This document shows positions 36,721 to 45,695 of a DNA stretch of 64,000 nucleotides, piece after piece. Positions within the stretch are counted from its first letter, which is position 1, and every line of letters starts with the position of its first letter. Position numbers and translations under genes: made by a program. Source of the stretch: Aquiflexum lacus (GTDB lineage: Bacteria > Bacteroidota > Bacteroidia > Cytophagales > Cyclobacteriaceae); NCBI RefSeq assembly GCF_015476655.1, contig NZ_JABFHF010000014.1:62001-126000 (forward strand), given 5' to 3'. The notes below the pieces were generated by a model. That model did no database searches. It saw only the letters and a program-made list of their open reading frames with translations, and was not told the origin of the DNA.

Positions 36721-36744
36721 AGCCCGAAAATCTCCGGGCTTTTA
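36721..36744. terminator. Hairpin between ppa and porin
   Basis: AGCCCG (36721-36726) pairs with CGGGCT (36735-36740), followed on the plus strand by TTTATTT. Both flanking genes are on the minus strand, where only TTATTG follows, so it is a weak or bidirectional terminator for ppa. Confidence 0.55.
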
Positions 36745-36745
36745 T

Positions 36746-37285
36746 TTATCTCTGTGTTCTGAAGTTACTATCATACAACTCAATACTTTCCTGAATGATC
36801 TTAAAAGCCTCCGCTTTACCTAAAAAGTCTTCTACCTTGACTTCTTTATTTTCCAATTTCTTATAATCCTCAAAAAATCTGTGGACTTCTTTCATCAGGT
36901 GAGGAGGCAATTCATCAATATCATTGATATAATTCACAGATTGGTCCTCAGCAGCCACAGCAATGATTTTATCGTCAGCCTCACCCCCATCTACCATGCG
37001 CATGACACCAATCACTTTTGCTTTTACCAAAGTCATGGAAGGAATATCAATCTGGGAAATGATCAAAATATCAAGTGGATCTTTATCCTCGCAGAAAGTC
37101 TGAGGGATAAAACCATAATTAGCTGGATAATGTACCGCCGAAAACAATACCCTGTCTAAAAGCAACATACCGGTTTTTTTATCCAACTCGTATTTCCCTT
37201 TACTTCCTTTGGGGATCTCAATAACTCCCATTACAAAATCAGGAGCTTCTTTACCAATATTCACATCATGCCATGGATTGATCAT
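36746..37285 (-). CDS. ppa: Inorganic pyrophosphatase (family I)
   Basis: Hydrolyses pyrophosphate to phosphate in the cytoplasm, pulling biosynthetic reactions forward. The 179 residues contain the family I core: [17 protein letters not shown] (about 23-39), a [24 protein letters not shown] segment (about 52-75) with the metal-binding DxDPxD-like signature, and AVAAEDQ. Length and motifs are normal. The gene stands alone. Confidence 0.95.
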   Translation of the reverse strand: MINPWHDVNIGKEAPDFVMGVIEIPKGSKGKYELDKKTGMLLLDRVLFSAVHYPANYGFIPQTFCEDKDPLDILIISQIDIPSMTLVKAKVIGVMRMVDGGEADDKIIAVAAEDQSVNYINDIDELPPHLMKEVHRFFEDYKKLENKEVKVEDFLGKAEAFKIIQESIELYDSNFRTQR

Positions 37286-37588
37286 AAATAAAAACTTTTT
37301 AATGAAGATATATTAATTCCATGCAAATTAAAGGCAAAATGCCTTGGAAACAAAGTGCTGTAAATTGTAAATCATCGAGTAAAGCAATTCTCCTTCCAAC
37401 CAAATAACTACAATTTCAATCCTTTGGGAGCTTCGTTGGTAACTTGTATACGAAGTTGAATTAATAAAAAAAGTACTTGGCTATAGTACCAATTGATTCA
37501 TAATTGTGTGTTGCGTCTGGCTTTTACGCCTGTGGGAAGGAAAATTTAACTAAATTAAAAAAGGGCTTTAGTACTTTTATGGATAATT
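37286..37588. other. 303-bp intergenic region
   Basis: No gene is visible. CTTCGT (about 37431-37436) and ACGAAG (about 37450-37455) form a loose inverted repeat near the middle. No clear terminator is evident for the minus-strand kinase gene cluster that ends at 37589. Confidence 0.5.
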
Positions 37589-38704
37589 TTATTGAGCAGC
37601 TTCCTTTTCACTTTCTGCCAGTATAAGTGATGGTAAAAAAATATTCACGGTAGTTCCTTCATTTACAACGGAATCAATACTTATTTCACCTCCCAATTGG
37701 GTAACGGATTCCTTGACCATATACAATCCAAGTCCTGAACCCACACTTTTTTTGGTAGCCCTTTGAAAAAGATTAAAAACCTGCCCTAGAAATTCCTTTT
37801 CAATCCCTATTCCATTATCCTTAAATACAAGACTCACTGAATTACTATCACATGTTATTGAAATCCAAATCGTTTTATTTGGATTGTTTTCAATTTGGTA
37901 ATTACAGGCATTGCTGAACAAGTGATTCAGGATCACCCTTAATTTGGAATCATCTGTAAAGAAAGGGCCCAGTTGATTTACATCGACAATTACTTCTATG
38001 GCACTCAAATCCCACTTTTTCCTATAAAAATCTAACTGTTCTGCAATAATTTCATTAAATCTGATTTCTGTAATTTTATTTTCAATTTTAGTAGCTCTGT
38101 AAAAGTCCATTATTTTGTAAATATAATCATCGAGTTTATCAGTCGCTGAATCAATCATCTCAAAATACTCTCTCACCGATGGTTCTTTGGATTCCATTTT
38201 GGCAAGATTTGATACACTTGAGATGCTCATCAATGGGCCCCTGAGTTCATGTGACAGAGAGTACACAAACTGGTTCATTTCGGAAATTATTTTCTGCAAT
38301 CTTTCATTTTTGTCTTTTAGTTCTTTTCTGGTAAAATAGATTTCGGCAGCATTTTTAATGGCTATCTTCACTTGATCGATATTCCATGGCTTATCAATAA
38401 ACCTGTATACTTCTCCTTTATTGATGGCGTCAATTACGCTTGCGATGTCAGAATATCCCGTCAATAGTATCCTGATAGGGTCTGGATTGATTTTCATTAA
38501 TTTTTCAAAAAATTCCACCCCTGACATTCCTGGCATCCTTTGGTCAGCAATCACCACGTGTATTTCTTCTGATGCCGCTATTGTCAAGCCCTCCTCCGCG
38601 GTTAATGCTGTAACGACGCTAAATTCTCTTCTCAGACTGGCCTTGAAAGAGTTAAGGTTATTGTCCTCATCATCTATATATAAAACTATGATCTTGTCAG
38701 TCAT
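37589..38704 (-). CDS. Receiver-histidine kinase hybrid
   Basis: A 371-residue soluble signalling protein: N-terminal receiver (LYIDDEDNN acidic pair, phospho-acceptor Asp54, Lys in FIDKPW), coiled-coil linker (about 120-140), HisKA with QFVYSLSHELRGPL and HATPase_c with FSNACNYQ, DNGIGI and GSGLGLYMV. The receiver-first layout suggests it is switched by phosphotransfer from another kinase, most simply the 7TM-DISM kinase whose gene overlaps its start by 8 bp. It has no DNA-binding domain. Its receiver is paralogous to the stand-alone receiver at 44011. Confidence 0.92.
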   Translation of the reverse strand: MTDKIIVLYIDDEDNNLNSFKASLRREFSVVTALTAEEGLTIAASEEIHVVIADQRMPGMSGVEFFEKLMKINPDPIRILLTGYSDIASVIDAINKGEVYRFIDKPWNIDQVKIAIKNAAEIYFTRKELKDKNERLQKIISEMNQFVYSLSHELRGPLMSISSVSNLAKMESKEPSVREYFEMIDSATDKLDDYIYKIMDFYRATKIENKITEIRFNEIIAEQLDFYRKKWDLSAIEVIVDVNQLGPFFTDDSKLRVILNHLFSNACNYQIENNPNKTIWISITCDSNSVSLVFKDNGIGIEKEFLGQVFNLFQRATKKSVGSGLGLYMVKESVTQLGGEISIDSVVNEGTTVNIFLPSLILAESEKEAAQ

Positions 38705-40808
38705 TTTGCTGAGTCAATTGATAAATAGGAAGTGTTATAATGAAGTTAGTACCCTTACCTTCTCTCGATCGTACTTCGAGAGTGCCCCTGTGATTTTCTA
38801 TGATGGTATATACAATTGAAAGGCCTAAGCCAGTACCTTTCCCTACAGCTTTTGTAGTAAAAAAAGGTTCAAAAATCCTTTGTCTAACCTTGTCAGGCAT
38901 ACCAGGTCCGTTATCTTCAATCTCTACTATAATGCTATTTTCTATTCTACTTGTACGTAAAGTAAGTTCCGGTTCGGAGTTTTTATCAAGATTATCCAAT
39001 AGTGCATGGATACCATTGGTGATTATATTCATAAAAACCTGATTGATTTTTCCGGCCAAACATTCCACCATGGGCAAAGAACCATATTGCCTATTAACTT
39101 TTATTTTTCCGTTCATCGAACTACTGAGCAAAATCAAAGTACTATTCAACCCATCATGAATATCCACCTTTTTAACATCCTGTTCATCCACTCGAGAAAA
39201 AAGCCGAAGACCTTTGACAATCTCTACTGTTCTTTTGGCACCATCCTCCATACCTCTCAATAATTGGTCAATCTCATTGAGCAGGTAATCAAATTCGATT
39301 TCTTGTTCTTTGGCCTGAATCGCCATTTTGGAAGACTCCGAAAATTCTACAAACCCTTTTTCCCTGTAAACCTCTACCACCTCTAACAAGTCTTTAATAT
39401 CTCTTTTTAATGGGGCAATATTGGAGCTGACAAAATTGATCGGATTATTGATTTCGTGTGCGATACCCGCTGTAAGTTGACCCAGAGAGGCCATTTTCTC
39501 CTGATTGACCAGTTGCGTTTGGGTGTTTTGTAAATTATGTAGCGTTAGTTCAAGTTCCTCAGTTCTCTTCTTTACTTTTTCCTCCAGATTTTCATTTTGC
39601 TTGATGATTAGCCGTTCATTTTCCTTCATAATCTGAAGTTTATCGAGCTGTTCTTTATTCTTATCCTTGATCAGAATATTAATTTTATCTGCAAGTGCAA
39701 AAGAAAGTAAAATCACCTCTAATGCTGATCCTAATGGCATGATAAAAGCTGAAAAAGCCGTGTATGGTAAAATTCCCATTTCACTCATCACAAACCACAA
39801 AATGCCCATCATAAAAATTGACCAAGCCAATAAATAATATCTTGCGGGACTATAACCTTTGAGCCATACATAAATCGCCACCAACAAAACATACACAACG
39901 ACAATGGTCTGCGTCACCAAAAGAACCTGATAACTTAATGTCAAGGAAATGAAAAGTGCATTGATGAAAATAAAAATGTAAACAGCATAAATAAAATAGA
40001 AGCCTTTATCCAGTTTTGGTAGAAAAACTTTGGTGTGTAGAAAAACCCTTAGAAACCAGATTCCGGCTATACTTACTAAGGAAGAAAACATCACTCCACT
40101 TCTAAGGTTGATCCAGATATCATTTGGCCAGATCAATTCCTGCGTATAGCCCAAAATAGCAGATTGGGTTAACCATACCAAAAATGTGTGAATCACATAG
40201 ATCAGATATACTTTATCTTTGATTGAAAAGTACAAGAAAAGATTGTAAAACAGCAATCCAAACAGAATTCCCGTGAAAATTCCAAAAAATAAATTTTCTT
40301 TCCAGATTTGTTTATTGACAAACTGTAGATCAGAAATTGAAGCAAGAATGACCTTTTTGTTGACGCTTTCAATCCTCATATAAAGGGTGTAAGGTTGATT
40401 TTTTTCTAAATTCAATTCGAAAACAATATTTTTGGATGGGATCATTCTGTCATCAATCCCAACTACTCTCCCACCGATTTGTCGATCAACGATCTCACCG
40501 TTGGCTACCAAAAAAATCTCAAGTTTATCTAAAGAAGCATTATTAATTGAAAAAAACTTTTTTTCCTCATCCGAATCATTGACAATCCCATATTTTAACC
40601 ATACGATCCTATCATTGATCCCGAAGTTTTTTGTTGCAGATTCAACTTTGATAAAACCCTCAGAAAGAATAATTTCTTCAACAGTGAAATGTCTACTGCT
40701 ATTTTCAATTAGAAATTCATAAGCCAAATCTATGCTTGGCAGGGTTTCTTGAATTACATTTTCAAAGCTATGGATGCTTAAAATGAGACTTAATAATATT
40801 ACATACAT
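38697..40808 (-). CDS. 7TM-DISM sensor histidine kinase
   Basis: A 703-residue receptor kinase from ATG 40808; a TTG 15 bases upstream is an alternative. A signal-like N-terminus precedes a periplasmic 7TMR-DISMED2 beta-domain (about 35-165), which in this family is thought to bind small molecules such as carbohydrates. Seven TM helices (about 175-390), a coiled coil (about 390-435), HisKA with GQLTAGIAHEINNPINF, and HATPase_c with NGIHALLDN, DNGPGM and GTGLGLSIV follow. The start overlaps the stop of the GNAT-like gene and the end overlaps the hybrid kinase gene, so all belong to one operon. Confidence 0.92.
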   Translation of the reverse strand: MYVILLSLILSIHSFENVIQETLPSIDLAYEFLIENSSRHFTVEEIILSEGFIKVESATKNFGINDRIVWLKYGIVNDSDEEKKFFSINNASLDKLEIFLVANGEIVDRQIGGRVVGIDDRMIPSKNIVFELNLEKNQPYTLYMRIESVNKKVILASISDLQFVNKQIWKENLFFGIFTGILFGLLFYNLFLYFSIKDKVYLIYVIHTFLVWLTQSAILGYTQELIWPNDIWINLRSGVMFSSLVSIAGIWFLRVFLHTKVFLPKLDKGFYFIYAVYIFIFINALFISLTLSYQVLLVTQTIVVVYVLLVAIYVWLKGYSPARYYLLAWSIFMMGILWFVMSEMGILPYTAFSAFIMPLGSALEVILLSFALADKINILIKDKNKEQLDKLQIMKENERLIIKQNENLEEKVKKRTEELELTLHNLQNTQTQLVNQEKMASLGQLTAGIAHEINNPINFVSSNIAPLKRDIKDLLEVVEVYREKGFVEFSESSKMAIQAKEQEIEFDYLLNEIDQLLRGMEDGAKRTVEIVKGLRLFSRVDEQDVKKVDIHDGLNSTLILLSSSMNGKIKVNRQYGSLPMVECLAGKINQVFMNIITNGIHALLDNLDKNSEPELTLRTSRIENSIIVEIEDNGPGMPDKVRQRIFEPFFTTKAVGKGTGLGLSIVYTIIENHRGTLEVRSREGKGTNFIITLPIYQLTQQND

Positions 40809-41515
40809 AATTTTAAGCGCCAATCGGGATTTTCTATCAAAAGGTCATATCTGATTTCGATATCTCCCTTGAGTGAGTTTTCAACCCTGATGCTATCGAA
40901 ATTTTTCCTTAAATCAAATATATACCTTTTTTCGGAAGGCAATGCCAATGGGATTTTTTCAACATCTCGAAGTACTGCACAAGTAGATATGAAGTCCACG
41001 TTAGGATATCTAAACCTTCCTTTTTTTCCAATACTTTCCTCCACCTGAAATCCTTTATCTAAAGTGGGTTGGATTGTAAATTCGGAACACAGAGCCAATA
41101 GTGACTCTAATTTTAGTTGGGCCGCTATAGCTATAGCTGTTCTTGAGAGAAACATAGAGCCTATACCATACCCTGCTATGGATCTTGAATTCCATAAACC
41201 TGCCACTTCACCTGTTCCATTTTCACGGTAAATATCCACCACGTCATGAATCTTCCGATCAATTTTCCCTATTGCCTCTTCAATTGGAAGCGGGTAATCC
41301 CTATTGGCAATATGTATCCTCACGCCACTGACCATCATTCCTGTTTGGATATCCTCTACAGTTACGACATATACATAAGGATTATACATCCAAAAATGGT
41401 TTGAAGAGCCCACTTTTGTGACACCATATTCTTTTAAAACATTGGCATGACCTTCAATAAATCTGAGGCAAGATGTAGGATCATCAATTGCCCTAAAGGC
41501 TTTGAAAATAAACAT
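40799..41515 (-). CDS. GNAT-like N-acyltransferase (predicted)
   Basis: A 238-residue protein without signal or TM segments. The central part (GVRIHIANRDYPLPIEEAI, then EVAGLWNSRSIAGYGIGSMFLSRTAIAIAAQLKLESLLALCSEFTIQPTLDKGFQVE) follows the pattern of GNAT-fold acyltransferases, with an acyl-CoA/ACP-binding R/G-x-x-G/A-like loop (residues about 112-120) and a late GF. It is similar in layout to LuxI/FeeM-type N-acyl synthases. The match is by eye and remote. It sits 4 bp after the E1-nitroreductase fusion and overlaps the receptor kinase gene. The substrate is unknown. Confidence 0.6.
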   Translation of the reverse strand: MFIFKAFRAIDDPTSCLRFIEGHANVLKEYGVTKVGSSNHFWMYNPYVYVVTVEDIQTGMMVSGVRIHIANRDYPLPIEEAIGKIDRKIHDVVDIYRENGTGEVAGLWNSRSIAGYGIGSMFLSRTAIAIAAQLKLESLLALCSEFTIQPTLDKGFQVEESIGKKGRFRYPNVDFISTCAVLRDVEKIPLALPSEKRYIFDLRKNFDSIRVENSLKGDIEIRYDLLIENPDWRLKLCM

Positions 41516-41519
41516 AATA

Positions 41520-43793
41520 TTAATTGATTTTTAGGGTGACTAATACATCTCTTCGGTAGGACCTCACCACTTCTCCTTTGGTGACATTCAACCTGAAAAG
41601 AAAAATTTCTTCTTCGTCCTTATCTTTACAGACAAGATTTTGGAATTCTGAATAGCTTTTGGTAATCAATTCTGATTCAAAAGGGGTAAATGTGTTGCAG
41701 TCTCCTTTCAACAAATGATGGTACATAAATAGTGACGCAGTGACTGGCTGAAAACCAATTTGCTTCATATTGGCATGAACCCACATTCTCTGTATAGCTT
41801 TACCTGCATTCAAAAAGGTATTCGGTGAAAATTCATTGGCAGTCAGGAGGCAAATTGCAGAAGCTGATTTAAAGGTATTATCCGATATCCGGGTAAATCC
41901 TTTGCCAAGTTTATGGTCTCTTATAAATTTCATCGCCTTGGCATTATTGACCATTTTTAAAGCTGCCATATCAGCAACATCAAGATCAAAAGTTTCCAGA
42001 TCAATCCCATCCTTGGTTTTTTCGGCTTCAGAATGATCCCATCTGATCTCTTTGACAAAATCATTATATCCCTCTACATTGATCATCCTGACCCAATCCA
42101 TCAGTCCATTTATCTTTGCAAATCCTTTGATCTGTTCTTCTTGGTCAAAAATCCTGAGCTTGAATCCAGCTTCAGCAGCAATCTCTGACAATTCCTCAAA
42201 AGTTGAATCCTGAATAGGACTTCTAGGTTCATTGAGCCTGTTGGTCAGCCTACTATCTATAAAGGGGATTAAATAGTCATAGCTGTCAGAAATGGAAGAC
42301 TCTGATTTTCCATCAAATTGGATACTGGCAATTTTTTCCTCCTCAAATTCTGTTATATGGGTTTTGATCGTCGCTGCTAATCCCATTTTGAGACATGTCA
42401 ATCTGATATTTTCCAGCGCTGCTCCAAAAGAAATCAAGGAACCTGTTCCTTTAAAGTCCAACAAGGATTCACTTCTTTTTTTATCATGAAAAAGATGAAG
42501 CACTCCACCTTTGGTGAAAACCCATTGCCAAGGCTGCATGTTTCCACCCGAAGGTGCACTGTTAGCGACTTCAACGATACTTAAAAGTTCTTCTTCTGAT
42601 AGTTTATATCGCGAAATTAGTTCTCTTGACAAACCATACTCTCTTTCCACCGACTCATCAAGGTTTGACGGATTGGTAGTGGGACTTGTGGAAATTTTCC
42701 CCAATTCAACTTGTATCAGTTCGTCCAGGTCTACAAAAAAGCGTCCCGAATCAGTCATTTGATCCAAAAGAATATTTCTGGCAGTGTGTGAACCCAAAGC
42801 TCCACCTAAAAATACAGCAGAAGCAAGCTGTGGCCAGGAAGAAATACTTTGGTTGATTTCCATCAATGAGGCCTTCATCCTTGTAGAAAGTGTGTCGATA
42901 CCAGTGATTTTAAGACCAAAAGTGACTTTTTCCTTCATGGAAAGGTTTTTGAGATCTCTATAATTTACATCCCCCATATATCCATGGAAAATCTCTCTTT
43001 CAGGTTCTAAGTCAAATCTTTCAATATCAAGCATCCCCCTATCTGACGTATCCATGATGACGGGTATTCGTTTTTTCCTAGCAACTTCCCTCAACAAAAT
43101 TTTGATATCCAAACTATCACATTCATCAACCACAAGATCCAATTCTCCTCCTGAAGAAAAAAATGACTCAATATTTTCTTCATTTATACCTTCATCAAAA
43201 ACTGTTACTTTGAGGTAAGGATCTATTTCTAAAATTTCTCTAGCGGCAATGGTGGATTTTTTGAGACCTATATCTGCAATACTTGCCCTCATCCTATTCA
43301 TATTACTCAGCTCAAGGGTATCAAAATCCGCTAATCTGAGTTCTCCACAACCTCTTTCAAGTGCCAAAGCCAAAGCAATACTCTGTCCTACAGAAAGCCC
43401 GACAATACCAATTATTTTTTGAGCAAGTTTTTTCTGTTCTGCTTGCGTGATTTTATATTGGTTGCGGATGGTCCTTACCTGAATAAATTCTTCTTCGGGA
43501 AGGATATGGACTAGGGTATTTTTCCAAGGATAAAAAACCCAATTTCCATAATCATGCCTCCCATGGATTTCAAAAAAATCTTGCACCCGATTTGACAATT
43601 CTTCTTTTGTGAAAAATTTGGAAGGATTTCTCAATTTGATCAGCTCCGAAACCTGACTTTCTATCTCATCCAACCTGACCAACATAGGAAGATCATTCAG
43701 CCTCATCAAAAGTTGAGCATCAGATTTTATTTGAGGGTCCAGTAAAATTATTCCCGATTGATTGATGTAATCAGGATACAAGATAGTATTCAT
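41520..43793 (-). CDS. E1/ThiF-nitroreductase fusion (Rv1355c/MoeY-type)
   Basis: About 757 residues from ATG 43793; an in-frame TTG at 43844 would add 17. The N-terminal half is an E1-like adenylating domain: IIGIVGLSVGQSIALALALERGCGELRLADFDTLELSNMNRM (glycine loop, acceptor Asp and Asn-x-x-Arg), then DLVVDECDSLDIKILLREVARKKRIPVIMDTSDRG. The C-terminal half is a nitroreductase-like FMN domain starting SIVEVANSAPSGGNMQPWQWVF, with a late MWVHANMKQIGFQPVTAS. This is the architecture named after M. tuberculosis Rv1355c (annotated MoeY). Adenylation plus flavin redox implies modification of a small molecule or peptide; molybdopterin synthesis is not supported by the neighbours. First gene of a four-gene operon. 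Confidence 0.85.
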   Translation of the reverse strand: MNTILYPDYINQSGIILLDPQIKSDAQLLMRLNDLPMLVRLDEIESQVSELIKLRNPSKFFTKEELSNRVQDFFEIHGRHDYGNWVFYPWKNTLVHILPEEEFIQVRTIRNQYKITQAEQKKLAQKIIGIVGLSVGQSIALALALERGCGELRLADFDTLELSNMNRMRASIADIGLKKSTIAAREILEIDPYLKVTVFDEGINEENIESFFSSGGELDLVVDECDSLDIKILLREVARKKRIPVIMDTSDRGMLDIERFDLEPEREIFHGYMGDVNYRDLKNLSMKEKVTFGLKITGIDTLSTRMKASLMEINQSISSWPQLASAVFLGGALGSHTARNILLDQMTDSGRFFVDLDELIQVELGKISTSPTTNPSNLDESVEREYGLSRELISRYKLSEEELLSIVEVANSAPSGGNMQPWQWVFTKGGVLHLFHDKKRSESLLDFKGTGSLISFGAALENIRLTCLKMGLAATIKTHITEFEEEKIASIQFDGKSESSISDSYDYLIPFIDSRLTNRLNEPRSPIQDSTFEELSEIAAEAGFKLRIFDQEEQIKGFAKINGLMDWVRMINVEGYNDFVKEIRWDHSEAEKTKDGIDLETFDLDVADMAALKMVNNAKAMKFIRDHKLGKGFTRISDNTFKSASAICLLTANEFSPNTFLNAGKAIQRMWVHANMKQIGFQPVTASLFMYHHLLKGDCNTFTPFESELITKSYSEFQNLVCKDKDEEEIFLFRLNVTKGEVVRSYRRDVLVTLKIN

Positions 43794-43901
43794 TTGAGGA
43801 TAATTAGGGTGATTATCAGGAGTAAAGATAATTTTCTTTACCAATTTTTTATCATAATTTTTTTAAAAAAAATCTTACTCAGGATTATTATTTTAATATT
43901 T

Positions 43902-43935
43902 TTTGTTTCAATTTTTTTTTGAATAAATATTTTTG
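43902..43935 (+). promoter_or_regulatory. Putative promoter of the stand-alone receiver gene
   Basis: TTTG (43902-43905) and TATTTTTG (43928-43935, exact TAnnTTTG) are 22 bp apart in the AT-rich divergent region between the receiver gene and the E1-nitroreductase gene. The leader would be about 70 nt. Confidence 0.45.
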
Positions 43936-44010
43936 ATACTTTGTAGGCAGATTAATCCAATTGCCCGATAATAATTTGCATTTCGAACAAAATTCATCCG
44001 AGTAAGCCCC

Positions 44011-44484
44011 ATGATAAATTCACCCGAAGAAAAAATAAAAATATTGTATGTAGATGATGAAGAAAACAACCTTCAGGCCTTTAAAGCAACTTTCAGAAGA
44101 GATTATCAGATCTTTTTGGCAATGTCCGCTGATGAAGGCAGGAGAATTTTGAAGTCTGAAGACGTACATATCATTATTACTGACCAAAGGATGCCTGAAG
44201 AAACCGGCGTAGATTTCCTTTCTTCAATCATACCAATCAATCCTGACCCAATCAGAATTTTGCTAACAGGTTACACTGATATACAAGCTGTCATTGATGC
44301 CATCAATAAAGGTCAAATATATCATTACCTTACCAAACCTTGGGAAGAAGAGTATATGCGCAATGTCATCCAAAATGCATATGAGGTATACCAACTCAGA
44401 TTAGAGAATAGACAACTTACTACAGACCTTCATGACATCAATAGTCAGCTAGAGTTTGTATTAAGACAAAATCTCCTTTCTTAA
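44011..44484 (+). CDS. Stand-alone response regulator receiver
   Basis: A 157-residue protein: receiver domain (acidic pocket DDEEN at 15-19, phospho-acceptor Asp58 in IIITDQRMP, Lys in YLTKPW) and a short C-terminal coiled coil (about 130-155) without an output domain. The receiver closely parallels that of the hybrid kinase at 37589 (LYxDDExNNLxxFKA, INPDPIRILLTGY, VIDAINKG in both), so they arose by duplication. It is transcribed divergently from the E1-nitroreductase operon and probably belongs to the same signalling circuit as a phosphate shuttle or competitor. It overlaps ald tail to tail by 4 bp. Confidence 0.9.
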   Translation: MINSPEEKIKILYVDDEENNLQAFKATFRRDYQIFLAMSADEGRRILKSEDVHIIITDQRMPEETGVDFLSSIIPINPDPIRILLTGYTDIQAVIDAINKGQIYHYLTKPWEEEYMRNVIQNAYEVYQLRLENRQLTTDLHDINSQLEFVLRQNLLS

Positions 44485-45695
44485 TACCTGGCAGCAAGTA
44501 GCAAAAGTAATTCTTTGTGGGTCATTGAAAATTTCCTGGCCAAATAGGCATTGGTCAGGCTACCTCTATAGGTATACACTCCTTTCATGAACCATTTGTA
44601 GTTGAAAACCATTTCTTCTGCGCCTCCAAGATCCGCCATCTGCAAGAGTAATGGAGTGAAAATATTGCTCAAAGCAAAAGAAGCAGTTCTTGACACACGG
44701 GAAGCAACATTTGGCACACAATAGTGAATTACTCCGTGCTTTACAAAAGTTGGTCGTTCATGAGTCGTCATCTCGGAAGTTTCTATACAGCCACCTTGGT
44801 CAATTCCAACATCTATTAGGACACTCCCTTGCATCATTGCGGCGACCATTTCCTCACTGACAACAATTTTGTTTTTGCCCTTCTCCGCTCTCAATGCGCC
44901 AATAACTACATCTGCCTCTTTTAAGGCATTGCTTAAGGTATAATTGTCAATGGTTGAGGTAAATATCTGTTGGCCTAACAGATGCTTAATCCTTCGGAGT
45001 TTGTAAATATGGTTGTCAAAAACCTTGATGCTTGCTCCCAAACCTAATGCTGTTCGGGCAGCATATTCTGCTACAGTACCTGCCCCGATGATGACTACTT
45101 GTGTTGGCGGGACTCCGGTAACCCCACCCATAATCAATCCTTTTCCATTGTTGACACTACTTAGATATTCAGCGGCTATAAGCATCACTGTACTGCCGGC
45201 AATCTCACTCATAGCCCTGACCACAGGCATCCCTCCTACTTTATCTTCTAAATGTTCATAGGAAACAGCAGTGATCCTTTTTCGATTTAATGCATGGATG
45301 TAATCTGCGTTTTGTTTTCCTAGTTGGATAGCTGATATCAGACAAGATCCTGATCGCATATAATCAATCTCCTGTTCGGTAGGTGGTTCGACTTTCATTA
45401 CTACATCAGCATCAAACGCCTCCTTGGAAGAATAAACCACCTTAGCCCCCGCATCAGCATATTCTTGATCAGTGAATTTGGATTCTTTACCTGCATTGGT
45501 TTCTACCAAAACTTCCTGACCATTATTGACCAATAAGCCTACGGCATCAGGTGTCAGCACAACCCTTTTCTCGTGAACGGCAGATTCCGCGGGCAATCCA
45601 ATGACCAAGGAGTTCTTTGAGTTTTTTACTTTTTTAGCGGATTCTTTGGGATAAAGACTTATCCCCTCAGTAATCTCAACCATTTGACTTCCCAT
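44481..45695 (-). CDS. ald: Alanine dehydrogenase
   Basis: NAD-dependent oxidative deamination of L-alanine to pyruvate and ammonia, or the reverse. The 404 residues carry IGLPAESAVHEKRVVLTPDAV near residue 33, YEHLEDKVGGMPVVRAMSEIAG near 145, the NAD-binding VVIIGAGTVAEYAARTALGLGA near 201 and DVGIDQGGCIETSEMTTHERPTF near 296. It is longer than typical bacterial Ald (about 370) because of an N-terminal extension, as in other Bacteroidota. The ATG at 45695 overlaps tsaE by 20 bp; ATG 45683 is an alternative. Confidence 0.92.
   Translation of the reverse strand: MGSQMVEITEGISLYPKESAKKVKNSKNSLVIGLPAESAVHEKRVVLTPDAVGLLVNNGQEVLVETNAGKESKFTDQEYADAGAKVVYSSKEAFDADVVMKVEPPTEQEIDYMRSGSCLISAIQLGKQNADYIHALNRKRITAVSYEHLEDKVGGMPVVRAMSEIAGSTVMLIAAEYLSSVNNGKGLIMGGVTGVPPTQVVIIGAGTVAEYAARTALGLGASIKVFDNHIYKLRRIKHLLGQQIFTSTIDNYTLSNALKEADVVIGALRAEKGKNKIVVSEEMVAAMMQGSVLIDVGIDQGGCIETSEMTTHERPTFVKHGVIHYCVPNVASRVSRTASFALSNIFTPLLLQMADLGGAEEMVFNYKWFMKGVYTYRGSLTNAYLARKFSMTHKELLLLLAARY

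Noticed and set aside
37425-37460. loxP/attachment-like inverted repeat CTTCGT...ACGAAG
   Set aside because: Arms are only 6 bp, the spacer is 13 bp, and there is no recombinase gene or duplicated flank.
41520-43793. Molybdopterin biosynthesis (MoeY) function for the E1-nitroreductase fusion
   Set aside because: No other molybdopterin genes are nearby and neighbours are signalling and acyltransferase-like genes; the MoeY name is annotation history, not evidence.
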